Made by a program: the position numbers and the translations under genes. From contig NZ_CABPSQ010000011.1 of NCBI RefSeq assembly GCF_902459775.1, positions 1 to 64,000 of the forward strand: 64,000 nucleotides of DNA. Reading direction: 5' to 3'. This document shows positions 39,416 through 47,491 of this stretch, in pieces (within the stretch, counting starts at the first letter, position 1; each line of letters opens with the position of its first letter). Under the pieces are notes generated by a model. That model was given only the letters and a program-made list of their open reading frames with translations, made no database searches and had not been told where the DNA came from. Origin of the DNA: Pandoraea captiosa. GTDB taxonomy: Bacteria > Pseudomonadota > Gammaproteobacteria > Burkholderiales > Burkholderiaceae.

Positions 39416-40966
39416 ATGCCGGACGCTCTGCCCGCCGTTCCCTCTGTTCCCGATCTTCCCGCTTCGCAGTCATCGTCGTCCGTCCCCGCGACGGACGACG
39501 CCCTGATGTTCGATCTCGCGCCGGTCTCGCTCTGGCTGGAAGACTTCAGCGGCGTGAAACAGCTGTTCGACGAATGGCGTGCGCAAGGCGTAGTCGATCT
39601 GCGCGCGCACTTCAAGGCCGACCCCGCACACGTCTCACAGTGCTCGCAGCGCATTCGCGTCATCAAGGTCAACCGGCGCACGCTCACGATGTTCAACGCT
39701 GCGGCGCTCGACGAACTCGTGGCCAACCTGTCGCGCGTATTCCGCGACGACATGCTCAAGACGCACATCGAAGAGCTGTGCCAACTCTGGGACGGCAAGA
39801 CCCACTTCACCAGCAAGACGGTGAACTACACGCTCGACGGCCGTCGCCTCGACGTGCTGCTCAACGGCTCGGTACTGCCCGGGCACGAGACGTCACTCGA
39901 TCGCGTGCTGATCTCACTGGAGAACGTGACGGAACTGGAGCACGCCCGCGAGCGCGTCACCATGGGCGAGCAATATGCTCGCGGCCTGTTCGAATACTCG
40001 CCGGTTTCCCTGTGGGTCGAAGACTTCAGTGCGATCAAGCTGCTTCTGGACGATGCCCGCGCTCGCGGCATCACGGACTTCCGTACGTTTACCGACGTGC
40101 ACCCGGAGTTCGTCGAGCGCTGCATGCAGGAAATCGACGTGCTCGACGTGAACCGCCACACGCTGGCCATGTTCGTTGCGCCGGACAAAGCCACGCTGCT
40201 CGGCCGCCTGCCCGACGTCTTTCGCGACGACATGCGGCATAACTTCCGCGAACAGCTGATCGATCTCTGGGAGAACAAACTCTTTCAGCAACGCGAAGTC
40301 ATCAATTACGCCCTCGACGGCAACGAAATCAATGTGCACCTGCAGTTCGCGGTGCTGCCCGGTCACGAGGCGCGCTGGGACCTGGTGCTCGTGGCACTCA
40401 CCGACATTACGGCACGCAAGAAGGCGGAATCGTATCTGGAATTCCTCGGCAAGCACGACGTGCTCACCAAGCTGCGCAACCGTTCGTTTTACGTGGACGA
40501 ACTCAATCGGCTCGAACGCAAAGGCCCGTATCCGGTCACGGTGGTCGTAGCGGACCTGAACGGCCTGAAGGCGGTCAACGACCAGTTGGGTCACGCGGCG
40601 GGCGACGCGTTGCTGCGTCGCGCGGGCGAAGTGCTCGGCAAGGCCGTCATCGCGCCGCAGATCGCGGCCCGCATCGGGGGTGACGAATTCGCGCTGCTGC
40701 TGCCCTCCACCGACACGACCGGTGGCGCGGCCATCATCGAGAGCATTCGTCAGTTGGTGGAACTGAACAACTCGTTCTATCCGGGTACGCCGCTGTCATT
40801 CTCGATGGGCATGGCAACGTGCGAAGCGGGCGAGCGGCTGGAGGCGACGATTCAGCGTGCCGACCTGCTCATGTACGAAGAGAAACGCAACCACTACGCC
40901 GGGAGCGTGAACGAACGCCGGTTGCCGGACGGCGGGGCGTCGGGCAGGACCGGCAGCGGCGCATAA
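39416..40966 (+). CDS. Diguanylate cyclase with tandem PAS domains
   Basis: 516 residues, soluble. Two homologous PAS-type domains begin at about residue 31 (LAPVSLWLEDFSGVK) and 195 (YSPVSLWVEDFSAIK), so the sensor is an internal duplication. The C-terminal GGDEF domain has the intact active-site motif RIGGDEFALLLP near residue 420 and the substrate segment VVVADLNGLKAVNDQLGH. The RxxD inhibitory site five residues before GGDEF is absent, so product feedback at that site is not expected. It makes c-di-GMP in response to an unknown signal. Its 3' end overlaps the convergent LysR gene by 73 bases. Confidence 0.92.
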   Translation: MPDALPAVPSVPDLPASQSSSSVPATDDALMFDLAPVSLWLEDFSGVKQLFDEWRAQGVVDLRAHFKADPAHVSQCSQRIRVIKVNRRTLTMFNAAALDELVANLSRVFRDDMLKTHIEELCQLWDGKTHFTSKTVNYTLDGRRLDVLLNGSVLPGHETSLDRVLISLENVTELEHARERVTMGEQYARGLFEYSPVSLWVEDFSAIKLLLDDARARGITDFRTFTDVHPEFVERCMQEIDVLDVNRHTLAMFVAPDKATLLGRLPDVFRDDMRHNFREQLIDLWENKLFQQREVINYALDGNEINVHLQFAVLPGHEARWDLVLVALTDITARKKAESYLEFLGKHDVLTKLRNRSFYVDELNRLERKGPYPVTVVVADLNGLKAVNDQLGHAAGDALLRRAGEVLGKAVIAPQIAARIGGDEFALLLPSTDTTGGAAIIESIRQLVELNNSFYPGTPLSFSMGMATCEAGERLEATIQRADLLMYEEKRNHYAGSVNERRLPDGGASGRTGSGA

Positions 40967-42015
40967 TCTACGGGGGCTACGGGCGCTACTGGGGCTCCGA
41001 GGGGGATAGCAGCGGCGTCGACCGTCATGTCGGCGGCCGCGTGCGCCTTGGCCGTTCCCAACGGCTCGCAGATCAGCGCAAGCCAGTCGACGAACGCGCG
41101 CACACGCGGCGACACGCGCTTCTGCGCCGGATAGGCCGCCGACAGTCGCAACGGTGGCGGCGGACACTTGGGCAACACCGGCACCAGACGCCCCGACGCC
41201 AGGTAAGGAGCGGCCGCGAGCCGCGTCGGCTGAATGAGCCCGAGCCCTTCAAGCCCTGCCGCGAGATACGCCGCCTCGTCGCCGACATGCAATTGCCCGC
41301 GCGTACGTACGCAAGTGGCTTTGCCGCTCACCACCATCGTGAGGTCGCCGCAGCGTGCGGGCATCGTCGAGCCCTCTCTTGCGGACAGCCCGGCGGCAAC
41401 ACCGAGCGACGCCAGCGACTCCGCGGGCGCCGTCAGCCATTTCACGGACGTATGCGTTGCCAGATCGTCAAGGTCGGCGGGCGTGCCATGCGAGTCCAGA
41501 TAGCGACGGCTCGCGCACGTCACCCGGGGCAGATCGCCCAGATGACGCGCCACCAGACGCGAATCCGGCAACTCCCCGAGCACCACACCGCAGTCGACGC
41601 CGTCACCGCGCCAGTCACCGTGCGCGGGCGTCGCATCCAGCGCGATTTCCAGTCCCGGATAGCGGGCCTGAAATTCGGCGAGCGACGGCATGACGACCTC
41701 ACGCGCGATCACCGGCGGCAGCACAACGACGAGGCGACCGCGCAGTTGCGCGTGCGCACCGAACAGGCCCGACTCGACCTCTTCGACGTCCGCGAGAATG
41801 GCCGAGCATCGCTCGTAATAGGCAGCGCCTTCCATCGTGAGCGCTACGCGTCGCGTGGATCGCGTGAAAAGCGCGACGCCGAACCAGCGCTCGAGATGCT
41901 GGACTTGTGTAGTGGCCGTGGCGCGCGGAATGTCGAGCGACAGCGCCGCCTTCGTGAAGCTGCCGACTTCGGCCACACGCACAAAGGTACGCATGGCAGT
42001 GATGCGATCGATCAT
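40894..42015 (-). CDS. LysR-family transcriptional regulator with C-terminal extension
   Basis: 373 residues from Met at 42015 (MIDRITAMRTFVRVAEVGSF). HTH: KAALSLDIPRATATTQVQHL. The effector domain runs to about 310. A roughly 60-residue tail rich in Ala, Pro and Val (PVAPVAPVDYAPLPVLP) follows, longer than normal, and its coding end overlaps the diguanylate cyclase on the other strand. The ATG overlaps the stop of the MFS gene by four bases, so the regulator is co-translated with the transporter. It probably controls that operon. Confidence 0.85.
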   Translation of the reverse strand: MIDRITAMRTFVRVAEVGSFTKAALSLDIPRATATTQVQHLERWFGVALFTRSTRRVALTMEGAAYYERCSAILADVEEVESGLFGAHAQLRGRLVVVLPPVIAREVVMPSLAEFQARYPGLEIALDATPAHGDWRGDGVDCGVVLGELPDSRLVARHLGDLPRVTCASRRYLDSHGTPADLDDLATHTSVKWLTAPAESLASLGVAAGLSAREGSTMPARCGDLTMVVSGKATCVRTRGQLHVGDEAAYLAAGLEGLGLIQPTRLAAAPYLASGRLVPVLPKCPPPPLRLSAAYPAQKRVSPRVRAFVDWLALICEPLGTAKAHAAADMTVDAAAIPLGAPVAPVAPVDYAPLPVLPDAPPSGNRRSFTLPA

Positions 42016-43520
42016 GATGCCTCCGTCCGTTCCTGTATCGTTTCGCGCGTCTCGTCGGCTTTCAGGGACGATGCGACGCCCCTGCCGCGCAGGATGATGA
42101 CCACGCTCGCCGCCGGCGCCAGCGCGAACAATGCAAAGAGCCACACCGACGCGCGCTGCGCTTCGGCCAGTCCGCCATCCGCCAGTCCCGCCGAGTTCAC
42201 CACCCACCCTGCCAGCGCCGAACCGAGCGCCATCGAGTACAACTGCACGGTCGTGATCGAGGCCGATGCCAGCCCCGCTTCGCCGGGACGTGCCGCCGTC
42301 ATCACCCGCGTGAGCAGATGCGGCCAGCCAATGCCCACGCCGACGCCGACGCCGAACAGCGCGATGCACAGTGCGGCGACGCCCGCCGCACTGTCGAAAA
42401 GCGACGCCTGCGGCAGCAGCCACGCCAGTGTGAACATCCCAAGCGCGACGATGACCGGTCCGAGGCGCACCCGGCGCTCGGCGGCGTCGCCCTGACGACC
42501 GGCGCTCGTCATCGAGCCGACCGACCAGCCTGCCGCCATCAGCGCGGCGAGATAGCCCGCAGCGAAGGGTGCCTGGCCGTGCACGGTCTGGAGGAAGTAA
42601 GGGATGTAGATCTCGCTCGTCATCGCCAGCCCGAGCAGGCTCATGACGGCATAAAGACCGCCGAGACGCGTTCGCAACGAATACGCGCCCGTGGGCATGA
42701 GGCGAGGCAGTGCATGCCGCACGCTTCGCTCGCGGTGCGCAAGCCACCACGCGAGCACCAGCCCCGACAGCATCCAGACGGCGGCAACGCCGTGCGAACT
42801 GACGACGGATCCCAGGGAAATCGCGACGGCCGACGCACACAGCAGCGCCACTTTGAACCATGGCACCGCATGCGCTTCGTCGTGGCTTTGCGACGTGCCG
42901 TCCGCACTCGTCACCGTGCGTCCGCCGGGCACCTGTGCCCGGATAATGAGGCCAAGTCCGACTACGATCGGCAGCAACGACCAGAACGCCCAGCGCCAGT
43001 GACCGAACTGCGCGAAGACACCGCCAACGGCCGGACCACACAGCGTTGCGACGCCCCACATGCCGGAGACCAGCCCCATGGCGCGTGACCACAACTGCGG
43101 AGCAAAGACGATTCGGATCAGCGCATAGCTCAGCGCCAGCAATATGCCGCCGCCGAAACCCTGCAACGTGCGCCCCACCAGCATCCACGGCATGGTCGGT
43201 GCCGCCGCGCAAAGCATCGTTCCCGCGCTGAAGCCGACCAACGCGGCAATGTAGGCGACGCGCGGGCCGAGCGACGACAGCATCTGCGCCGCAAACACCG
43301 ACCCCAGTATCGACGCCACCACGAACAACGTCGTGTTCCACGAGTACAGATCCAGCCCGCCAATGTCTTTCACGATGGAGGGCAATACGGTCGTCGCCAC
43401 ATAGACGTTGGTCGCGTGCAACGCCACCCCGCCCGCCAGCGCCAGCGAACGCCAGCCGTTGTTGCCACTCAGCAAATCGCGCCAGCCCGGCGCATGGGAA
43501 GTCGTCGTGCTCGTTGTCAT
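42012..43520 (-). CDS. MFS transporter (drug-efflux DHA type)
   Basis: 502 residues from Met at 43520 (MTTSTTTSHAPG; the frame is open to 43556). About 14 hydrophobic segments. TTVLPSIVKDIGGLDLYSWN and VGRTLQGFGGGILLALSYAL are the motif D/motif C-type regions of the EmrB/QacA-like DHA2 group. Likely an inner-membrane proton-driven exporter. First gene of an operon with the LysR gene (ATGA overlap), and divergent from the Cys-rich HTH regulator 65-70 bases away. Confidence 0.88.
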   Translation of the reverse strand: MTTSTTTSHAPGWRDLLSGNNGWRSLALAGGVALHATNVYVATTVLPSIVKDIGGLDLYSWNTTLFVVASILGSVFAAQMLSSLGPRVAYIAALVGFSAGTMLCAAAPTMPWMLVGRTLQGFGGGILLALSYALIRIVFAPQLWSRAMGLVSGMWGVATLCGPAVGGVFAQFGHWRWAFWSLLPIVVGLGLIIRAQVPGGRTVTSADGTSQSHDEAHAVPWFKVALLCASAVAISLGSVVSSHGVAAVWMLSGLVLAWWLAHRERSVRHALPRLMPTGAYSLRTRLGGLYAVMSLLGLAMTSEIYIPYFLQTVHGQAPFAAGYLAALMAAGWSVGSMTSAGRQGDAAERRVRLGPVIVALGMFTLAWLLPQASLFDSAAGVAALCIALFGVGVGVGIGWPHLLTRVMTAARPGEAGLASASITTVQLYSMALGSALAGWVVNSAGLADGGLAEAQRASVWLFALFALAPAASVVIILRGRGVASSLKADETRETIQERTEAS

Positions 43521-43563
43521 GGATGGACAGCCCCCACTCGGGAGACTAATATGCAAGAAAGTT

Positions 43564-43616
43564 CTTGGATATTACATGCCTCACAATGAATTACCCAAAT
43601 AACCCCTTGGATAATA
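43564..43616. promoter_or_regulatory. Direct repeats between MFS and HTH genes
   Basis: cttggatatta (43564-43574) and cttggataata (43606-43616) are near-identical 11-base repeats 42 bases apart. They bracket the start of the HTH regulator in the divergent promoter region and are a candidate operator. Confidence 0.4.
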
Positions 43617-44263
43617 GGGCAGCGCAGCCCGGCCCCCCCGCCGCCGGACACGAGCGTGTGCTGCAATGGCTGAAGACGCAGGGACCGGCGTCGACGGCCG
43701 AGGTCGCGTCAGGATTGGGCATTACAGCGGAAGCCGCGCGTCAGCAGGTGCAGAAGCTCGTGGCGGACGGCCTGCTCGTCGGGGAGACGATGCCCACGCG
43801 CGGTGCGGGACGCCCTCGGCAGGCATGGGCGCTTACCGAGGCGGGCCACAGCCGCTTTCCCGACGCCCATTCCACGCTAACGATTCAGTTGATCGGCTCG
43901 ATCCGCCAGCTCTTCGGTGAGGACGGACTCGACCGATTGATTGCGCAGCGCGCCGCCGAGACCCGCATGCATTACCAGCGGGCCATCGATCCGCTCCCGG
44001 GATTGGCCGCGCGTATGGAAAAGCTCGCGGAAATTCGGTCGGCGGAAGGCTATATGGCGCGCGTGGAGCGCGATGGCGATGACTGGCTGCTCATCGAGGA
44101 TCACTGCCCGATCTGTGCGGCGGCCAAAACCTGTCAGGGCTTTTGCCGCACCGAGCTGGAACTGTTTCAGGCGTTGATCGGCGAGCGTGGCACCGTGTCG
44201 CGCGAGGCGCACATTCTCGCGGGTGGACAGCGCTGCACCTATCGCGTGAAGACGTCGGCCTGA
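43586..44263 (+). CDS. Winged-helix regulator with C-terminal Cys cluster (COG2345/SufR-like)
   Basis: 225 residues from ATG at 43586 (43565 is an alternative). The N-terminal winged helix is visible in GPASTAEVASGLGITAEAAR and RGAGRPRQAWALTEAG. The C-terminal part carries EDHCPICAAAKTCQGFCRTE and a later Cys in GGQRCTYRV, the conserved Cys set of the predicted metal or Fe-S sensing regulators related to SufR. It may sense iron-sulfur, redox or metal status and control the divergent MFS-LysR operon. Confidence 0.85.
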   Translation: MNYPNNPLDNRAAQPGPPAAGHERVLQWLKTQGPASTAEVASGLGITAEAARQQVQKLVADGLLVGETMPTRGAGRPRQAWALTEAGHSRFPDAHSTLTIQLIGSIRQLFGEDGLDRLIAQRAAETRMHYQRAIDPLPGLAARMEKLAEIRSAEGYMARVERDGDDWLLIEDHCPICAAAKTCQGFCRTELELFQALIGERGTVSREAHILAGGQRCTYRVKTSA

Positions 44264-44359
44264 CGCAGCGGGGCCCACGGTTGAGGTTTTCGCGATGTCG
44301 CAGACGTCGGCTGCCGCAGGTGCGTCTCAGATGCCCCGGATGCATCGAACACATCGAAC

Positions 44360-44677
44360 CTAGCGCGGCTGAAACGCGATGAGGCTCATCCCCGCGAGCG
44401 CCACGACCACGCCAGCGACATCCCAGGACGTCGGACGCATGCCGTCGACCAGCCACAACCATACGATGGCAACGCCGATGTACACGCCGCCATACGCCGC
44501 GTAGACGCGCCCGGCGGCCGAGGGATGCAGCGTCAGCAGCCACGCAAAGAGCGCAAGCGCCATCGCACCGGGCACCAGCAACCACGCGCTGCGCCCCTGC
44601 CTGAGCCATAACCATGGCAGATAGCAGCCGACGATTTCCGCTACCGCGGTTGCGACATAAAGCAGAAAGGTTTTCAT
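44360..44677 (-). CDS. ynfA: YnfA/UPF0060 family membrane protein
   Basis: 105 residues from Met at 44677 ([20 protein letters not shown]) with four membrane helices. The motifs [22 protein letters not shown] and the C-terminal [16 protein letters not shown] match the family. It is SMR-transporter-like, with no firm function. Convergent with the HTH regulator and divergent from slyX. Confidence 0.92.
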   Translation of the reverse strand: MKTFLLYVATAVAEIVGCYLPWLWLRQGRSAWLLVPGAMALALFAWLLTLHPSAAGRVYAAYGGVYIGVAIVWLWLVDGMRPTSWDVAGVVVALAGMSLIAFQPR

Positions 44678-44779
44678 GCTGCGATTATGCCCGGCGGACT
44701 CGCGAGGCGTCACTTTGCGCGCCATGCACACTGACGGGACCTGCAATGACCTACAATGCCGCGTTCACCGGAGAAGCTC

Positions 44780-44995
44780 ATGGAATCGTTGGAAGCACGC
44801 GTCGTCGAACTCGAAATCAAAGCGGCGTTTCAGGAAGATCTGCTCGAAACGCTCAACGAGATCGTCACCCGCCAGGAACAGCAGATCGACCTGCTGCAAA
44901 AGCAGCTCAAGGCGCTCTATCAGCAGATGCAATCGCAAGGACAAAGCGGCGGCAACGACGGCAATCCTCGTCACGAAATTCCCCCGCACTATTGA
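44780..44995 (+). CDS. slyX: SlyX family protein
   Basis: 71 residues, almost wholly coiled coil (ARVVELEIKAAFQEDLLETL, then EIVTRQEQQIDLLQKQLKAL) with the typical short tail ending IPPHY. The role of SlyX is unknown. The start at 44780 has ggagaa upstream; the longer frame from 44756 has none. Confidence 0.92.
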   Translation: MESLEARVVELEIKAAFQEDLLETLNEIVTRQEQQIDLLQKQLKALYQQMQSQGQSGGNDGNPRHEIPPHY

Positions 44996-45166
44996 GACGA
45001 GCACGCGCGCGCGACACACGCCCGCATGCAGCATGTGCCGCAGGGGCTTCAGACAGATGGACACTCGGATGAACGCGCGATTCAGAACGTTCAGAACGAT
45101 TCGCCGCTTCTCGGGTCACATGACCATCGACGATTCAGGCACGCCCGCTTGCCGGGCACCCGTGAC

Positions 45167-45883
45167 ATGACTTCGCAACGCGACACCCGCAGTTCACGCC
45201 GCACCGGCAAAACCCACCACACGGACCACACGGACCACACGGACCACACGCACATCATCCTCCCTGACGATCCGACGGACGCGGGCGCTGAGGCGTCCGT
45301 GCTGCGTTTTTCCCGGCGAGACAGCCTGCGACTCGTCGTCGGTGGTTGGCTCGGACTGGCGCTCACCCCCTGGATGCGTCCCGCGCTCGCCGCGTACAAC
45401 ATCTGGACCGGCGAGTACACGATGACGCGCAAGGAGATCGAGAGCGCCGTCGACAAGCGCTTTCCGACCACGCTCAACTACGGCCAGCTGCTCTCCGTCG
45501 AGTTGACGCATCCGCAGATCGGTTTCAATCCGCAGGCCAATCGCGTCAATACGCAGGTCGATGCCCAGGTGCAGAACGTGTTGCTGCAAGGCCAGCCCCT
45601 CAAAGGGGTGCTGGCGATTTCCAGCGCGCTGAAGTACGACCCCGTGCGACGCGCCGTCCTGCTGGACAACCCCAGCGTCGAGCGTGTCGACGTCAACGGC
45701 ATGCCGCCCACCTACGGTCAGCAACTGACCGCCATCGGTGGCACCGTGGCGCAACAGGTACTCAACCAGTATCCGATCTACACATTCAAGCCGGAACAGC
45801 TCAAGTACGGCGGACGCGACGTCGAACCCGGCGCGATCACCGTGCTGCCGGACGGCATCAAGGTCGAAGTGAAGACGAAGTAG
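45167..45883 (+). CDS. DUF1439 family exported protein
   Basis: 238 residues from the ATG at 45167. A His-Thr-Asp repeat at about 17-29 precedes a twin-arginine signal (FSRRDSLRLVVGGWLGLALT) that ends at ALA near residue 75. The mature part, from YNIWTGEYTMTRKEIESAV, is a DUF1439 domain like the E. coli lipoprotein YceB; here there is no lipobox. Probably periplasmic and a lipid- or hydrophobic-ligand-binding fold. The exact start is uncertain because the region before the Tat motif is repetitive. Confidence 0.78.
   Translation: MTSQRDTRSSRRTGKTHHTDHTDHTDHTHIILPDDPTDAGAEASVLRFSRRDSLRLVVGGWLGLALTPWMRPALAAYNIWTGEYTMTRKEIESAVDKRFPTTLNYGQLLSVELTHPQIGFNPQANRVNTQVDAQVQNVLLQGQPLKGVLAISSALKYDPVRRAVLLDNPSVERVDVNGMPPTYGQQLTAIGGTVAQQVLNQYPIYTFKPEQLKYGGRDVEPGAITVLPDGIKVEVKTK
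45216..45251. repeat. 9-bp tandem repeat (accacacgg) in the DUF1439 gene
   Basis: Three perfect copies of accacacgg (45216-45242) and a fourth with one change encode the His-Thr-Asp repeat ahead of the Tat signal. In-frame expansion or contraction is possible. Confidence 0.9.
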
Positions 45884-45909
45884 TTTGCGGCGCCTACCGC
45901 GTCATGAAA

Positions 45910-45935
45910 AAAGGGCGGCCCGGAGGCTGCCCTTT
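45910..45935. terminator. Bidirectional rho-independent terminator
   Basis: aaagggcggcc (45910-45920) pairs with ggctgcccttt (45925-45935), one mismatch, with A and T runs at the ends. It serves the DUF1439 gene and the convergent ohr. Confidence 0.85.
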
Positions 45936-45963
45936 GCACACTCGCCGCGCGGCGGGTGACGTC

Positions 45964-46389
45964 TTAGACGACAGTCAGCGTCACGTCGATGTTGCCACGC
46001 GTGGCGTTCGAGTACGGGCACACGACGTGTGCCTTCTGCACGAGGTCCTCGACCACGGCGCGATCCACACCCGGCACGCTGATCTTCAACTCAGCCTGAA
46101 TGCCGAAACCGGTCGGGATCTGCCCGATGCCGACGGCACCGTCGATCTTCGTGTCTGCTGGCAGCGCCACCTTTTCCTTACCGGCGACGAACTTCAGTGC
46201 GCCGAGGAAACACGCCGAGTAGCCTGCGGCAAACAATTGTTCCGGGTTCGTGCCGCCAACGCCGGGACCGCCCATTTCCTTGGGCACGACCAGCTTGACG
46301 TCGAGCACGCCATCGGACGAGACGGCACGGCCATCACGGCCTCCGGTGGCGGTGGCATGGGCGGTGTAAAGCACTTTTTCGATCGACAT
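45964..46389 (-). CDS. ohr: Organic hydroperoxide resistance protein
   Basis: Ohr/OsmC-family peroxidase of 141 residues that reduces organic hydroperoxides to alcohols in the cytosol. The two redox cysteines are in [11 protein letters not shown] and [10 protein letters not shown], and the conserved start [16 protein letters not shown] is present. It is usually controlled by a MarR-type OhrR; none is adjacent here. A TetR gene lies upstream on the same strand, and a matching palindrome sits in the ohr leader region. Confidence 0.96.
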   Translation of the reverse strand: MSIEKVLYTAHATATGGRDGRAVSSDGVLDVKLVVPKEMGGPGVGGTNPEQLFAAGYSACFLGALKFVAGKEKVALPADTKIDGAVGIGQIPTGFGIQAELKISVPGVDRAVVEDLVQKAHVVCPYSNATRGNIDVTLTVV

Positions 46390-46750
46390 GACGAACTCCT
46401 GGTAAGTAGAGAAATTTCACTGCCAAACTTCGACCCCCTGACCGGCCACACCGTCGCGGCGTTGCCTGGTAGCCAAGCGGCCATCTTAATACCCCTGTGG
46501 GACACCTTTCGTGAACGTCGATTCAATCGCAATCGTCGTTCGTCCCGCATGATGTTGCTGATTGTCCTGCCTATTGCCCGCATTATCTATCTACGTATAG
46601 ATAGATGGACGACCACAAATAAACGGGAGACGCTGCTCCCGCAGTGATGCTGTCTTCATAACTCTGCCCACGTGGGCTGCCCGCATGGGGCTAACCGCGT
46701 GGGGCTAACCACATCGGGCTAACCACATGAGGCTGCCAACCGGCTGCGGC
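46390..46750. other. ohr upstream region
   Basis: About 360 bases with no gene. It holds the TetR-type palindrome at 46585-46606 and, at 46687-46728, three imperfect copies of a 14-base unit (ggggctaaccacat). Confidence 0.6.
46585..46606. promoter_or_regulatory. Candidate TetR operator upstream of ohr
   Basis: atctatcta-cgta-tagatagat, perfect 9-base arms with a 4-base spacer. It is built from the same tatctatc/gatagata units as the palindrome directly upstream of the tetR gene. Confidence 0.65.
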
Positions 46751-47335
46751 TCAAGCTACGCCGCACACCGACGCGACCACATCCTCCAGCCTCGATGGCG
46801 CCCGGAACAATCGGGATGCCATCACACTGCCCTGAAACCCGGCAAACAGCGCACGGGCCGTCGCCTCGGGCGGCGACGTGAGTTTCAGCGTCCCTTCCGC
46901 CTCACCCTGCGTGAGCACACGTGTGAGCCACGCTTCGTGATAAGCGAAGAATCGCTGCACGGCCTCGCGCACCGTTTCCGGCAACGTCTCGATATCGGCT
47001 GCCAGCATGCCGCACAGACAAATCCGGTGACCGTCCTCGACAATGCGCCCGAACCCCTGCGAGTACCGCGCCAGCTTTTCGGGCGCGGGCAGCGACTCGT
47101 CGATTTGCGCCAGCCCTTCTCCGATGAAAGCGTCGTAAGCCCGGATCGCTTCGAGCACCAGATCTTCCTTTGCGGGGAAGTAGTAATGGATGCTCGACGT
47201 CTTCACACCGACGCGCTCGGCCAGATCCCGGTAACTGAAGCCGTTATAGCCTCGCGTCATCAGGAAAGTCTGCGCCTGCGTCAGCAGTTTCTCTCTGACG
47301 GTCGGTGCAGTGGGCGATGTCGTGGTGCGGTTCAT
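46751..47335 (-). CDS. TetR-family transcriptional regulator
   Basis: 194 residues from Met at 47335 (MNRTTTSPTAPTVREKLLTQ). The TetR HTH is GYNGFSYRDLAERVGVKTSS followed by HYYFPAKEDL. The ligand domain has CLCGMLAADIETLP, with Cys residues that could be redox-active. It resembles the AcuR/YcdC-like group. A perfect palindrome sits 12 bases upstream, so autorepression is likely, and ohr follows on the same strand. Confidence 0.9.
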   Translation of the reverse strand: MNRTTTSPTAPTVREKLLTQAQTFLMTRGYNGFSYRDLAERVGVKTSSIHYYFPAKEDLVLEAIRAYDAFIGEGLAQIDESLPAPEKLARYSQGFGRIVEDGHRICLCGMLAADIETLPETVREAVQRFFAYHEAWLTRVLTQGEAEGTLKLTSPPEATARALFAGFQGSVMASRLFRAPSRLEDVVASVCGVA

Positions 47336-47346
47336 GTGACGAACTT

Positions 47347-47366
47347 TATCTATCAGTAGATAGATA
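47347..47366. promoter_or_regulatory. Candidate TetR operator upstream of the tetR gene
   Basis: tatctatc-agta-gatagata, perfect 8-base arms, 4-base spacer, directly ahead of the TetR gene start. Confidence 0.7.
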
Positions 47367-47491
47367 GTCAAGCGTATTTTTCGAAGCGTCGATGGATTTT
47401 TTCGATGGCGTCGATAGCCGAGCCGCCGCCCCAATCGAAACAGCGGCCCGAAGGCCGCTGCTCAAGCTCACGCGGTGCCCCCGGCACACGG

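Noticed and set aside
42016-43341. Leftward upstream extension of the LysR frame
   Set aside because: It runs through the MFS gene in another frame. The true LysR start is the conserved Met at 42015.
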